From positions 4,030,001-4,094,000 of the forward strand of contig NZ_CP042266.1 in assembly GCF_007856155.1 (NCBI RefSeq): DNA of 64,000 nt, in the 5' to 3' direction. Below, in pieces: positions 25,580 through 35,285 of this stretch; position 1 is the first letter of the stretch, and each line of letters begins with the position of its first letter. The notes below the pieces were generated by a model. The model did no database searches. It was not told where the DNA came from and saw only the letters and a list, made by a program, of their open reading frames with translations. This DNA is from Streptomyces qinzhouensis. GTDB taxonomy: Bacteria; Actinomycetota; Actinomycetes; Streptomycetales; Streptomycetaceae. A program made the translations under genes and the position numbers.

Positions 25580-26968
25580 TCACAGACCCGTGCCCGCGCT
25601 CCACACCTTGCCGCTGACGGCGTCGGGGGCGTCCTGCCACACCGCCGTGGTCCGGCCCGCCGGGCCGCCCGCGACATGGCCCTCGGCCACCCCGGACGGC
25701 TGGGCCATCAGGGCGGCCGGCGCGCTCCACGCCCCTCCGGTACGGCCCGCGTAGTGGACGACCTGGGAGAAGCCCGTGTCGTCCTGCTCGGTCCACAGGA
25801 CATGGACGGAGCCGTCCGGACCGATCTCCGCGTCGTACTCGTCCCGCGGGTATCCGTTGGTCAGGGTGGTCGCCGGGGACCAGGTGCCGGTGGCCGTGGC
25901 GCGGGTGGTCGCGTGGATCCGGAACCCGTTGGCGCCGTAGCCGCGCCAGACCATGGTGATCTGGCCGTCGGGGCCGATCAGCGGCCGGCTCGCCGCCGCG
26001 GAATCGACGTCCGCGGCCTTCTGCGGCGCGCCCCACTGGGTGCTGCCCGCGGGGCGGACGAGTACGTCGAGGGCTTCGGGCCCGAAGGCGCCCGCCGGGG
26101 TACGGAGCCAGCTCAGGACGGCCGAGCCGTCGGGGGCGACGGCCGCCCGCGGCACCACCGCGTCGGACGTGCCGGACAGCTTGCGGGCCGTGGTCCAGGC
26201 GCCGGATCCCGGGGCCAGATCGGCGGCGATGACGGACGAGCCGTCGGCGCGGTTCTCGTGCCAGAGCACGGTGGCCGTACCGTCGGGCGCGACCAGCGGC
26301 TCCAGGGTGCCTTCCAGGGTTTCCGCGGGTGTGTGGTCCAGCTTGACCGGCGCGGACCAGGCGCCGCCCGCGGCCGGGCGCTCGGAGACGTACACATCGG
26401 TGATGCGGTCGCCCTGCCGCAGCCAGGTGGTGATCGCCCGGCCGCCGGTGCCGACGGCGGTGGAGGGGGCGATGTAGTCGGCTCCGGCGGCGATGTCGGC
26501 CGGTGCCGAGAAGGCCGTGGCGCCGGGGGCGAGGGCCGCGGTCCTGATGGTGTTCTGCGCGGTGCCGACCTTGACCCAGGTGAGGGTGAGGGAGCCGTCC
26601 GGTCCCGGGACGAGCGTGGCGTTGCGCGTCCCGGTGGGCAGGGTGTCGACGACGGCCGGCGCGCCCCAGACGGCGCTGCCCGCGGGCCGGATCGAGACCA
26701 GGAGGTCCGTCTGCGCGGAGCCGGGGGACTGCCGGAACGTGGCCGCGACGACATCGCCGTTCCCGGCCGTACGGACCTCGGCGACGTGCACGGTGTCGGC
26801 ACCGGTCGCGGAGAGGGAGACCGGTGTGCTCCAGGGGCCGGTGACCCCGGCGGACGCGGATGTCGCACCGCCCAGCAGCAGCGCCGGGGTGAGAACGGCC
26901 CCGATCAGCGCGGCGCGGGCGGATATCGGGCGGCGGGGGGTCGGGGTGTGGTGAACCTGCTGGCTCAA
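25580..26968 (-). CDS. secreted beta-propeller-like protein
   Basis: 462 residues from TTG 26968, which has GGAGG six bases upstream. A signal peptide (about 1-40, ARAALIGAVLTPALLLGGAT then SASA) precedes seven or eight similar units of about 50 residues. Each has a Trp-rich core and a turn such as GPDGSLTLTWV, APDGTATVLWHE, APDGSAVLSWLR, GPDGQITMVWRG and GPDGSVHVLWTE. The repeating xPDGxxxxxW pattern is that of Asp-box/BNR-like propellers, but no catalytic site is recognised. It is secreted, and its role is unknown. Confidence 0.8.
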   Translation of the reverse strand: MSQQVHHTPTPRRPISARAALIGAVLTPALLLGGATSASAGVTGPWSTPVSLSATGADTVHVAEVRTAGNGDVVAATFRQSPGSAQTDLLVSIRPAGSAVWGAPAVVDTLPTGTRNATLVPGPDGSLTLTWVKVGTAQNTIRTAALAPGATAFSAPADIAAGADYIAPSTAVGTGGRAITTWLRQGDRITDVYVSERPAAGGAWSAPVKLDHTPAETLEGTLEPLVAPDGTATVLWHENRADGSSVIAADLAPGSGAWTTARKLSGTSDAVVPRAAVAPDGSAVLSWLRTPAGAFGPEALDVLVRPAGSTQWGAPQKAADVDSAAASRPLIGPDGQITMVWRGYGANGFRIHATTRATATGTWSPATTLTNGYPRDEYDAEIGPDGSVHVLWTEQDDTGFSQVVHYAGRTGGAWSAPAALMAQPSGVAEGHVAGGPAGRTTAVWQDAPDAVSGKVWSAGTGL

Positions 26969-27222
26969 GGAAACCTCCGGCTCGTCGCTACAGGCACGCC
27001 GGAAAACCCCGGCCCTTGTCATGGCCACGGAGTTCCGGTGATCGCCGGGAAGCTATCACCGGAGCCGTATCACCGCAGGACAAAGAGGATGGAGCGGGAG
27101 GAGACGCTCGGTGATCACGCGGTGGCGGTACGAGTACGGATACGGGTACGACCGCCGCGCCCCGGCCGCCGGAACGCCGGCATCCGCCGGGTGCCGCCCC
27201 TCTCCCGCCCCTCTCCCGCCCC

Positions 27223-27840
27223 TTATGCCGTCGCCGCGACGGCGCAGGGGCACTCCCGGTACTCCAGACCCAGCTCGCGGTCGACCGGCACACTGGTCCG
27301 GGTCGCGGCGGCGGTCACGGCCTCCCAGGAGCCGTACTTCGCATAGAGCTGATCGGCCGTCGGCCCCAGCGGATTGCCGTACTTGGCGATATTGCGCGCC
27401 TCCAGCCGCTGGACCTCCTCCGGGCTCATCCCGGCCCGGGTGATCTCCTTGGCATCATTGCGCAACTGCACCAGCCGCCGGGCGATCTCCTCCTCCGGGG
27501 CCCCCGCGGCGCGCATCGCGCACTCCTCGCGGTCCATCTCCACGAGCAGCCCGTGGTACATCATCCGGATCTCGCGCGACTTCTCGCGCTGCTCCGGGGT
27601 CTGTGCCCGGATCTGACAGACCACCGGCTCGGGGCTGTCGCACGGCCCCGCGCTCGGCGGCTCCTGCGACAGCGGGGCGATGACCACGGACCCGCAGGCC
27701 CCGGTGCCGGGCGCGCAGACGACGGCCTGCGCCGTGCCCTGGGAGAACAGCACGGCCTGTCCGGCGAGGACCGCGGAGGCCACGAGGATCCGGGCGGTCC
27801 GCCCGAATCGAGAGTATCGAGAGTTACGAAGCGTCACCAT
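27223..27840 (-). CDS. secreted Cys-rich hypothetical protein
   Basis: 205 residues from ATG 27840. A signal peptide (FGRTARILVASAVLAGQAVL, cut after AQA about residue 38) leads a Cys-containing segment (VVCAPGTGACGS, VVCQI) and a helical middle with MMYHGLLVEMDREECAMRAA. The tail reads ELGLEYRECPCAVAATA. Six or so Cys suggest disulphides outside the cell. No family is recognised. Upstream lies the divergent methyltransferase gene, 138 bp away. Confidence 0.65.
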   Translation of the reverse strand: MVTLRNSRYSRFGRTARILVASAVLAGQAVLFSQGTAQAVVCAPGTGACGSVVIAPLSQEPPSAGPCDSPEPVVCQIRAQTPEQREKSREIRMMYHGLLVEMDREECAMRAAGAPEEEIARRLVQLRNDAKEITRAGMSPEEVQRLEARNIAKYGNPLGPTADQLYAKYGSWEAVTAAATRTSVPVDRELGLEYRECPCAVAATA

Positions 27841-27978
27841 GCCCGCATCCTGAGGCGGCGACCCCCGCACGCACCCCCGGAACACGGGAGTTTCCCCCGT
27901 CCGAGTGCCTCGCGGGGCTCACCTTTCCACCGGAAAAATCAAACACCCCACCCCGATCCACTCGGTACGGTCGCACAC

Positions 27979-28737
27979 ATGGCAGACGCGAAATTCGAGC
28001 ATCCGGACCTGGCCGCGATCTACGACGCCGTGGAGGCGGACCGCTCCGACCTCGACGCCTATCTCCGGATGGCCGAGGAGTTCGGGGCCCGCCGGATCCT
28101 GGACATCGGCTGCGGTACCGGGGTGTTCGCACTGCAGCTGGCCGGCCGCGGCCTCGAAGTCACCGGTCTCGACCCCGCGGGGGCCTCGCTGGACGTGGCC
28201 CGGGCCAAACCGGGAGCCGACCGGGTGCACTGGATCCACGGCGATATCACGGCCCTCCCGCCCCTCCCGCCGCTCGGCGGATTCGACCTGATCACCATGA
28301 CGGCGAACGTGGCCCAGGCGATCGACTCGCCCGCCCTCTGGTCCGCCACCCTCCGGGGCGCCCACGCCGCCCTCCGCCCCGGCGGCCGGCTGGTGTTCGA
28401 AACCCGCGAACCCGCCCGCCGCGCCTGGGAGTCCTGGAACCGGGAGGAGTCCTACGAGGTCGTGGACGTCCCCGGGGCCGGGGAGGTCGAGAGCTGGTAC
28501 GACGTCCTGGACGCCGGCCTGCCCCTGGTGACCTTCCGCCAGACCTGTGTCTTCCGTGCCACGGGGACGGTGCTGACCTCGGACTCCACCCTCCGCTTCC
28601 GTACCCGCGAGGACATCGCCACCGACCTCGCCGAGGCGGGCTTCCCCACCCATGAGATCCGCGACGCCCCGGACCGCCCGGGCCGTGAACTCGTCTTCGT
28701 CACCCGGCGCCCGCCGCACGGACCCGCCGGAAACTGA
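27979..28737 (+). CDS. class I SAM-dependent methyltransferase
   Basis: 252 residues from ATG 27979. The Rossmann SAM site is ILDIGCGTGVFALQLAGRGL (about 39-58) with the acidic VTGLDPAGASLDVARAK after it. The rest is the methyltransferase_25/11-like fold with GGRLVFETREPARRAWESW. No DNA- or protein-specific motif is present, so it may act on a small molecule. It is divergent from the Cys-rich secreted protein gene. It has no partner that indicates a substrate. Confidence 0.85.
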   Translation: MADAKFEHPDLAAIYDAVEADRSDLDAYLRMAEEFGARRILDIGCGTGVFALQLAGRGLEVTGLDPAGASLDVARAKPGADRVHWIHGDITALPPLPPLGGFDLITMTANVAQAIDSPALWSATLRGAHAALRPGGRLVFETREPARRAWESWNREESYEVVDVPGAGEVESWYDVLDAGLPLVTFRQTCVFRATGTVLTSDSTLRFRTREDIATDLAEAGFPTHEIRDAPDRPGRELVFVTRRPPHGPAGN

Positions 28738-28838
28738 GACGACCCGCCGGGAACTGAGAGGAATTCCCTCCACTTCCCGCCCCGAACTCCTTCACGGCGT
28801 TACGGTGTCCCCTCACCGAATCCGCACAAGGGGGGACC

Positions 28839-29345
28839 TTGAGCAGTCCGTACGCCATGGCGCCACCGCCACCGCCGCCGCCACATCAGCCCGGGCCCGC
28901 GGGGCCGGAACGCTCGCTGTGGCGCATGAAGCGCCTTTACGCCGGCGGCGCCGTGATCATGCTGCTCGGCTTCGGCTGCGGCAGCGCCGCCGGCTCCGGG
29001 GACACCGCCGCGGCCGACGCCAAATCGAAGCCCGGCCCGACCGTCACCGCCACCGTCACCGCTCCGCCCCGGCCCGCGAAGACGGTCGTCGAGCCGGGTC
29101 CGACGGTCACCGTCACCGTCACCAAAGCCGCCAAGCCGACCAAGCCCGCCAAGGCCCCGGCCCCCGCCCGGGACACCGGCACGGACTCGGGCGGCGGCTC
29201 CACCGGCGGCGGCGCGGCCACGGATGTCTACTACGCCAACTGCACGGCCGCCCGCGCCGCGGGCGCCGCCCCCGTCCAGCGGGGCGAACCCGGCTACGGC
29301 CGCCATCTCGACCGCGACAACGACGGCGTCGGCTGCGACTCCTGA
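28839..29345 (+). CDS. secreted/anchored Excalibur-domain protein
   Basis: 168 residues, TTG start with GGGGGA at six bases. A Pro-rich cytoplasmic start, one membrane helix (about 34-54, LYAGGAVIMLLGFGCGSAAG) and a long Thr/Val/Pro/Lys linker (TVTATVTAPPRPAKTVV) precede the C-terminal Excalibur domain, DVYYANCTAARAAGAAPV to HLDRDNDGVGCDS. This 40-residue domain has the DxDxDGxxC calcium-binding loop. It is surface exposed, with cell-wall or nuclease-related roles suggested for the family but not proven. Confidence 0.85.
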   Translation: MSSPYAMAPPPPPPPHQPGPAGPERSLWRMKRLYAGGAVIMLLGFGCGSAAGSGDTAAADAKSKPGPTVTATVTAPPRPAKTVVEPGPTVTVTVTKAAKPTKPAKAPAPARDTGTDSGGGSTGGGAATDVYYANCTAARAAGAAPVQRGEPGYGRHLDRDNDGVGCDS

Positions 29346-29413
29346 GCCGGGCCGTCTCCCCCGGGGCCGGACCGGCCCCGGGGGAGAGGTTCACGGGCGG
29401 TCGGGCGCAGACG

Positions 29414-29446
29414 AAAAAACCCCGGCCTCCATCACGGAGGCCGGGG
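29414..29446 (-). terminator. rho-independent terminator of tRNA gene
   Basis: Perfect 11-bp stem CCCCGGCCTCC / GGAGGCCGGGG (29420-29430 and 29436-29446) with loop ATCAC, followed on the minus strand by a six-base U-run (29419-29414). It ends five bases downstream of the tRNA CCA, a textbook terminator. Confidence 0.9.
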
Positions 29447-29450
29447 CCAT

Positions 29451-29523
29451 TGGAGCGCTGGGCAGGCCTTGCACCTGCATCCCCCCACGGGAAGTGGGGT
29501 GTCTTTCCTTGGACCACCAACGC
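29451..29523 (-). tRNA. tRNA-Gly(TCC), atypical T-loop
   Basis: 73 bases including an encoded CCA. All seven acceptor pairs form (GCGTTGG with CCAGCGC, one G-T). The anticodon stem CCCCA/TGGGG encloses the loop CTTCCCG, giving anticodon TCC for glycine, and the T-stem GCAGG/CCTGC pairs fully. The D-loop keeps GG, but the D-stem has only three pairs. The T-loop is TGCAAGG instead of the usual TTCRANN. Position 37 is C, unusual for a tRNA-Gly. Its promoter (TTGGGG-N18-TATAGT, 29595-29566) and terminator show that it is transcribed. Its function as a translating tRNA is uncertain; a tRNA-like role is possible. Confidence 0.8.
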
Positions 29524-29565
29524 ATGTCCCGTACCGCCGGATCCCCGGGGTGCGAGCGCAAGATC

Positions 29566-29595
29566 ACTATACCGCGCCGGACGCCTGTTCCCCAA
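29566..29595 (-). promoter_or_regulatory. promoter of the tRNA-Gly(TCC)
   Basis: On the minus strand TTGGGG at 29595-29590 and TATAGT at 29571-29566 are separated by 18 bases, close to the vegetative HrdB consensus, and lie 43 bases upstream of the tRNA 5' end. Confidence 0.7.
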
Positions 29596-29623
29596 CTCCG
29601 TTGCTGCTCCTGCCCGTCTCCCT

Positions 29624-29800
29624 GTGCGTGATGTGCCGACGGTGGTCCGGGTGGCACTGCCCGCGCTCGCGGTGGTGGTCACGACGGGTTGGCCGACCTG
29701 GCGGTTCCACATCAACCGCGGGACCCTCGACGGCTACCCCGGCGACTCCGGCCTCTGCTCCGGGCCGCCGGCCCGGAGCTTCTCCGTTCGGAGGGTCCGC
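29624..29800 (+). pseudogene. remnant of a small membrane protein
   Basis: The frame from a GTG at 29624 translates to VRVALPALAVVVTTGWPTWR, then TLDGYPGDSGLCSGPP. Similar endings (GYPGDSGxC) occur in short Streptomyces membrane proteins. No stop appears before the antisense DUF4232 gene, so the original gene has lost its end. Identification is tentative. Confidence 0.25.
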
Positions 29801-30535
29801 TCAGCCGAGGGGAACGGCGTTCGCCGCCTTGGTGTGCCAGTTGGTGACGATCGGCTTGTCGACGGTGATGGTGCCGACCTTCAGGGAGACCGGGTCGGGG
29901 TCGTCGTTGCCGACGGCGACGATGATGCTGTCCAGCTCCTTGCCCCAGTCTCCCTTCGTGGTCTTCGTCTTCACCCCGGCGTAGGCGGTGGCGTTCCCGC
30001 CCAGCTTGATGGGCTTGGCGGTGCCCTTCCGCGCGGGCCCGGCCTCGGTGCCGTCGGATCCGAACGCCACGGTCGGCAGCGCGGCGGGCAGATAGCAGGT
30101 GATCCCCGCCTTCGCCTTCGCCTTGATCAGGATGTATCCGCCGGCCCGGCTCTCGGACCGGGTGCTCCAGGAAATGTCGTTGGTCCCGCAGGTCTGCTCG
30201 ACCGCCAACCGCCGCCCGTCCCCGGTGTCGAATCCGGATCCGTCCCTTTCCATGGACCCCTTGCTGCCTTTGCCCTTGTTCGTGGAGCCGGACGGAGGCA
30301 CCGCGTCCTCGACCGGGGTGATGGGCGAGGAGATCCGCTCGACGGCGGGTTCGGTGGCTTCGGACGCGGTCTTGGACGCGGTCTTGGATGCGACTTCGGA
30401 CGCGACTTCGGATGCGGCCTTGGGCGGGGCCTTGGCCGAGGCGGCCTTGTCCGTGTCCTGGCAGGCGGTCATCAGCATCACATTGCCGACGAGAACTGCG
30501 GAGGCGAGAAGGGCCTTGCGACGGATGCCGGTCAT
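29801..30535 (-). CDS. lipoprotein with DUF4232 domain
   Basis: 244 residues from ATG 30535, with GGGGAT just upstream. Residues 1-24 form a lipoprotein signal with lipobox MTAC. A Ser/Ala/Val-rich linker of short repeats (SEVASEVASKTASKTASEA) follows. The C-terminal 150 residues are DUF4232: QTCGTNDISWS, PARKGTAKPIKLGGNATAYA, and the end NWHTKAANAVPLG. DUF4232 proteins are common surface lipoproteins in Streptomyces; no function is established. A TGTCAC-N6-GTGACA palindrome lies upstream. Confidence 0.8.
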   Translation of the reverse strand: MTGIRRKALLASAVLVGNVMLMTACQDTDKAASAKAPPKAASEVASEVASKTASKTASEATEPAVERISSPITPVEDAVPPSGSTNKGKGSKGSMERDGSGFDTGDGRRLAVEQTCGTNDISWSTRSESRAGGYILIKAKAKAGITCYLPAALPTVAFGSDGTEAGPARKGTAKPIKLGGNATAYAGVKTKTTKGDWGKELDSIIVAVGNDDPDPVSLKVGTITVDKPIVTNWHTKAANAVPLG

Positions 30536-30657
30536 GAGATCCCCTTGGGCGTCGGTGAGTCGAGGCCGAAGTGGTTTCGGCTTCCCGGTGCTTGTTCGAT
30601 CTCTATGAGGGGACCGTCGGCCCAGGGGATCCCGGCGCCCCCGTTCCAGGACAGCGC

Positions 30658-30675
30658 TGTCACGGACCGGTGACA
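30658..30675. promoter_or_regulatory. palindrome TGTCAC-N6-GTGACA
   Basis: A perfect 6-bp-arm inverted repeat lies 123 bp upstream of the DUF4232 lipoprotein start and 64 bp downstream of the AraC stop. Its symmetry and spacing suit a dimeric repressor, but no regulator is assigned. Confidence 0.4.
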
Positions 30676-30738
30676 TCGTTACGAATTGCCCCGCCGAGGC
30701 AGCCTTGTCCGCCCGCTCCCCGTCTTCCGGCGAGGGCG

Positions 30739-32707
<1,969 letters not shown>

Positions 32708-32766
32708 CACCGGGGCCGGAGCGGTCCGGGGCAGCCGTCCCGCTGCCCCGGACGCGAACGGCGGGC

Positions 32767-33300
32767 TCAACCCTGGTTCCGGTACAGGCGCTCTACCTCC
32801 GCCTTCATGCCCTGGATACCCCTGGCGGTGTAGCCGCTCCAGATGAAGCGCTTCAGAAGGCGGGCGCCGAGTTTGCCGATGACGGTGTTCTTGGGCTTGA
32901 GCCAGTACCGCCACACGACTTCGGTCCTGCCGTCCGGCGTCGCGGAGTAGAAGAGGTTGCCCTGCCAGAAGTCGAAGATCGGCACGGGCGGGAGATAGCC
33001 GTAGACGTAGTGGTGGGTGGCCGGGTCCCGCTTGAAGATCGTCTCGGTGATCGTCGTGTTGTCGGTCATGGTGTAGGTGATGTTGGAGCCCGGCTCGTTG
33101 AACTCCTGGGTGACCACCCAGGAAGCGGCGCCGGGGAGCCCCCGATAGGGCCGCATGATGTTGCTGATGTCGAGGTTCTTGGGCAGGTTCTCCCAGACGA
33201 AGTCGAGCGGGGCGTCCATGATCGCGGTGTTCGTCACGATGTAGGTGGAGTCGGCGGGGAGCGGGGCCGACATGTCCCGGATCTGCTGCTGAGTGAGCAA
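32767..33300 (-). CDS. SRPBCC/polyketide-cyclase-like protein
   Basis: 177 residues from TTG 33300, which has AGAGGA upstream; ATG 33273 is a second choice. The START/SRPBCC fold is visible: STYIVTNTAIMDAPLDFVWE, LGAR LLKRFIW in the C-terminal helix, and TDNTTITETIFKRDPATHHY in the middle. The hydrophobic cavity would bind a lipid-like or aromatic ligand. It is divergent from a TetR regulator with two shared operators, so its expression should respond to that regulator's ligand. Confidence 0.8.
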   Translation of the reverse strand: MLTQQQIRDMSAPLPADSTYIVTNTAIMDAPLDFVWENLPKNLDISNIMRPYRGLPGAASWVVTQEFNEPGSNITYTMTDNTTITETIFKRDPATHHYVYGYLPPVPIFDFWQGNLFYSATPDGRTEVVWRYWLKPKNTVIGKLGARLLKRFIWSGYTARGIQGMKAEVERLYRNQG

Positions 33301-33338
33301 GGGGTCCTCTTTCTCGGTGTGAGGCTCGGCGCATTGCC

Positions 33339-33405
33339 AAACCGAACCGTTCGGTTTTGAAGTTAGGGCAGTCCGGCCCATCCGTCAAACTGAACGGTTC
33401 GGTTT
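33339..33405. promoter_or_regulatory. two 19-bp operators AAACYGAACSGTTCGGTTT
   Basis: AAACCGAACCGTTCGGTTT (33339-33357) and AAACTGAACGGTTCGGTTT (33387-33405) are near-perfect palindromes whose centres are 48 bp apart, between the divergent SRPBCC and TetR genes. The second ends 14 bases before the TetR start. They are very probably its operators. Confidence 0.8.
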
Positions 33406-33419
33406 GGTAGTCTGGGGCC

Positions 33420-34049
33420 ATGCCCGCTCTGAACGGCCCCGACTCATCCGGCCTCCCGGATGCCCCCGACTCCACCCGCGAACGGATCGTCGACGCGGCC
33501 GCGGCCGAGTTCTCCCGGTACGGCATCGCCGGTGCGCGCATGGACCGCATCGCCAAGCAGGCCCGTACCAGCAAGGAACGCGTCTACGCCCACTTCCGCG
33601 GCAAGGAGGCCCTCTACGCCTTCGTCGTGACCCGCGAGCTCGCCGCGATCACCGAGGCCACCCGGATGGACCCCGCCGACCTGCCCGGCTACGCGGGACG
33701 CCTCTTCGACCACTTCACCGAACATCCCGAACACTTCCGCATGATCGCGTGGGGACGTCTGGAGATGAGCGAGGCGGCCGCCGGTGAACCCACCCGCGCC
33801 GCCGGCGCCCGCAAGACCGAACAACTGCGCCATGCCCAGGCGGCCGGACACCTCGACCCCGCCTGGGACCCCGTTGACGTCCTCGCCCTCGTCGGCCAGA
33901 TCGCGACTACCTGGACCGCGCAGACCGAAATGGCCGATGTCGCGACCCGGCACGCCCGCGACACCACTCTCGCCGCCCGCCGGACCGCCGTGATCGAGGC
34001 CGTCGAGCGCATCTTCCCCACCGCCCACCCCACCCCCGAGGTCACCTGA
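33420..34049 (+). CDS. TetR-family transcriptional regulator
   Basis: 209 residues. The helix-turn-helix is VDAAAAEFSRYGIAGARMDR then IAKQARTSKERVYAHFRGKE (about 25-64). The C-terminal domain resembles TetR_C ligand-binding helices with EHFRMIAWGRLEMSEAA. The start is 14 bases after the second operator, so the mRNA is near leaderless. I infer an autorepressor that also shuts the SRPBCC gene until a ligand arrives. Confidence 0.9.
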   Translation: MPALNGPDSSGLPDAPDSTRERIVDAAAAEFSRYGIAGARMDRIAKQARTSKERVYAHFRGKEALYAFVVTRELAAITEATRMDPADLPGYAGRLFDHFTEHPEHFRMIAWGRLEMSEAAAGEPTRAAGARKTEQLRHAQAAGHLDPAWDPVDVLALVGQIATTWTAQTEMADVATRHARDTTLAARRTAVIEAVERIFPTAHPTPEVT

Positions 34050-34094
34050 CCCCACCCGGACCGGCCTGCCGGCCAACCGACCCGGAGGCGTCGT

Positions 34095-34120
34095 GAGTAC
34101 GTGGCGTACTTGACGTACTC
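34095..34120. promoter_or_regulatory. inverted repeat upstream of toxin-antitoxin operon
   Basis: GAGTACG at 34095-34101 and CGTACTC at 34114-34120 form a perfect 7-bp inverted repeat with a 12-base spacer that contains another GTAC core. It lies 43 bp upstream of the antitoxin start, where a Phd/YefM-type autorepressor would bind. Confidence 0.55.
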
Positions 34121-34162
34121 GCCAAAGGGGCCACCCTCGAAGAGACACCGAAGGAGGGCGCC

Positions 34163-34579
34163 ATGTCCGCAGTGCACTACGAGAGCTACACCGAGGCGCG
34201 CACGCACCTCAAAGACCTCCTCGACGCGGCCGACGAGGGCCGGGTGGCAACGGTGCGCCGGGACGGCAGCCGTGCCGCGGTAGTGGATGCCGAGCGACTG
34301 CGTCACCACCTGTCACTGGCCTGCTCGGTGAAGGCACAGGCCGTCGCGGAGTCCGGAGGCTGGTCGATCTTTATCCCCGGACTCCCGGTGGCAGCGGACG
34401 GAGCGTCCTTCGAGGAGGCCATTGATGAGATGGTCGATGCTCTGCGTGAATATGCCGAGGATTGGCAGGACCGTCTGCGTACAGCCCCCAACCATTACGA
34501 CAACTGGGGCCTGGTGCAGCTGATTGCTCTGAGCGACGACCAGCAACTGGCCGACTGGCTGGTCGGAACGGGCCGGTGA
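34163..34579 (+). CDS. Phd/YefM-type antitoxin fused to HicB-like domain
   Basis: 138 residues. The N-terminal half resembles Phd/YefM (HYESYTEARTHLKDLLDAAD, TVRRDGSRAAVVDAERLR), which neutralises a toxin and represses its own operon. The C-terminal half resembles HicB (WSIFIPGLPVAADGASFEEA, then EEAIDEMVDALREYA). The two antitoxin folds in one chain are unusual. The stop overlaps the start of the next gene as GTGA. Confidence 0.75.
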   Translation: MSAVHYESYTEARTHLKDLLDAADEGRVATVRRDGSRAAVVDAERLRHHLSLACSVKAQAVAESGGWSIFIPGLPVAADGASFEEAIDEMVDALREYAEDWQDRLRTAPNHYDNWGLVQLIALSDDQQLADWLVGTGR

Positions 34580-35001
34580 ACCGCCCGCAGCCGGACCGTG
34601 AGCGCCATGAGAGGTTCTGTCCCGTTGAGAAATGGGAGCGGGTGCGAGATGCGCGCGGGCGTACCGGTACGCATCACGTCACCTATGAGCTGACGCTGTA
34701 CGACGGGCGGATTCTGCGCACGAGGATTTCCCACCCGGTGGACCGCACGGTCTATGGCGCGGGGATGTGGGGTCACATCCTGCGTGATCAGCTCGACGTC
34801 TCCGAGGACGAATTCTGGGACTGCGTGCTTGACGGTCGCCTTCCGGGCCGGGGGGCCCCGGCGGTGCCGAAGGAGGCGCTGCCCACGGACCTGGTGTATT
34901 TGCTGATCAATCGGGTCGGCCTCGCGGAGGAGGCGGTGGCCGAGCTGACCAAGGAAGAAGCGGTGGCCCGGCTCCACCGGTACTGGACCGAAGGAACCTG
35001 A
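34576..35001 (+). CDS. toxin of a Phd/HicB-like toxin-antitoxin pair
   Basis: 141 residues from GTG 34576, translationally coupled to the antitoxin. The central segment RGRTGTHHVTYELTLYDGRI then LRTRISHPVDRTVYG is conserved in Streptomyces proteins annotated as cytotoxic translational repressors of toxin-antitoxin systems. The basic His/Arg cluster may contact RNA. The C-terminus is a helical tail (LTKEEAVARLHRYW). Activity is inferred from linkage to the antitoxin; no catalytic residue can be assigned with confidence. Confidence 0.65.
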   Translation: MNRPQPDRERHERFCPVEKWERVRDARGRTGTHHVTYELTLYDGRILRTRISHPVDRTVYGAGMWGHILRDQLDVSEDEFWDCVLDGRLPGRGAPAVPKEALPTDLVYLLINRVGLAEEAVAELTKEEAVARLHRYWTEGT

Positions 35002-35109
35002 GCCCGGACGGGCGACGGAGATGACGGCGGCATCCCGCCCCGAGAAGAGCCGCGGGGTCTCAGGGGCGCACTGTGGAACGGTTCCTGAGGGGCTGGCATA
35101 CTGCACGGG

Positions 35110-35147
35110 TGTAGCCCTTCGCGCATCCCCCGTCGCGAAGGGCTACA
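35110..35147. terminator. 14-bp hairpin downstream of toxin-antitoxin operon
   Basis: TGTAGCCCTTCGCG (35110-35123) and CGCGAAGGGCTACA (35134-35147) are perfect complements with a 10-base loop. The hairpin lies 109 bp after the toxin stop and no U-run follows. It is a terminator candidate or a structured element. Confidence 0.55.
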
Positions 35148-35259
35148 TGCATAGATCGGCACCGGGTGGAACCGGTGCGCGGAAGTTGTCCACGGACAGG
35201 GGACTCCCCTGTGGCCCCCTGGCCGTGTTTTTTGTAGTTAACAGTGGCGTAGAGTGTTT

Positions 35260-35283
35260 GTGCAAGCCGGACACAACTTGCAC
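35260..35283. promoter_or_regulatory. GTGCAAG-N10-CTTGCAC inverted repeat
   Basis: GTGCAAG (35260-35266) and CTTGCAC (35277-35283) form a perfect 7-bp-arm inverted repeat directly upstream of the XRE-like gene start at 35286, probably its operator. Confidence 0.5.
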
Positions 35284-35285
35284 CG

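Noticed and set aside
30658..30675. Iron box or HAIR upstream of the DUF4232 gene
   Set aside because: The palindrome TGTCAC-N6-GTGACA does not match either consensus.
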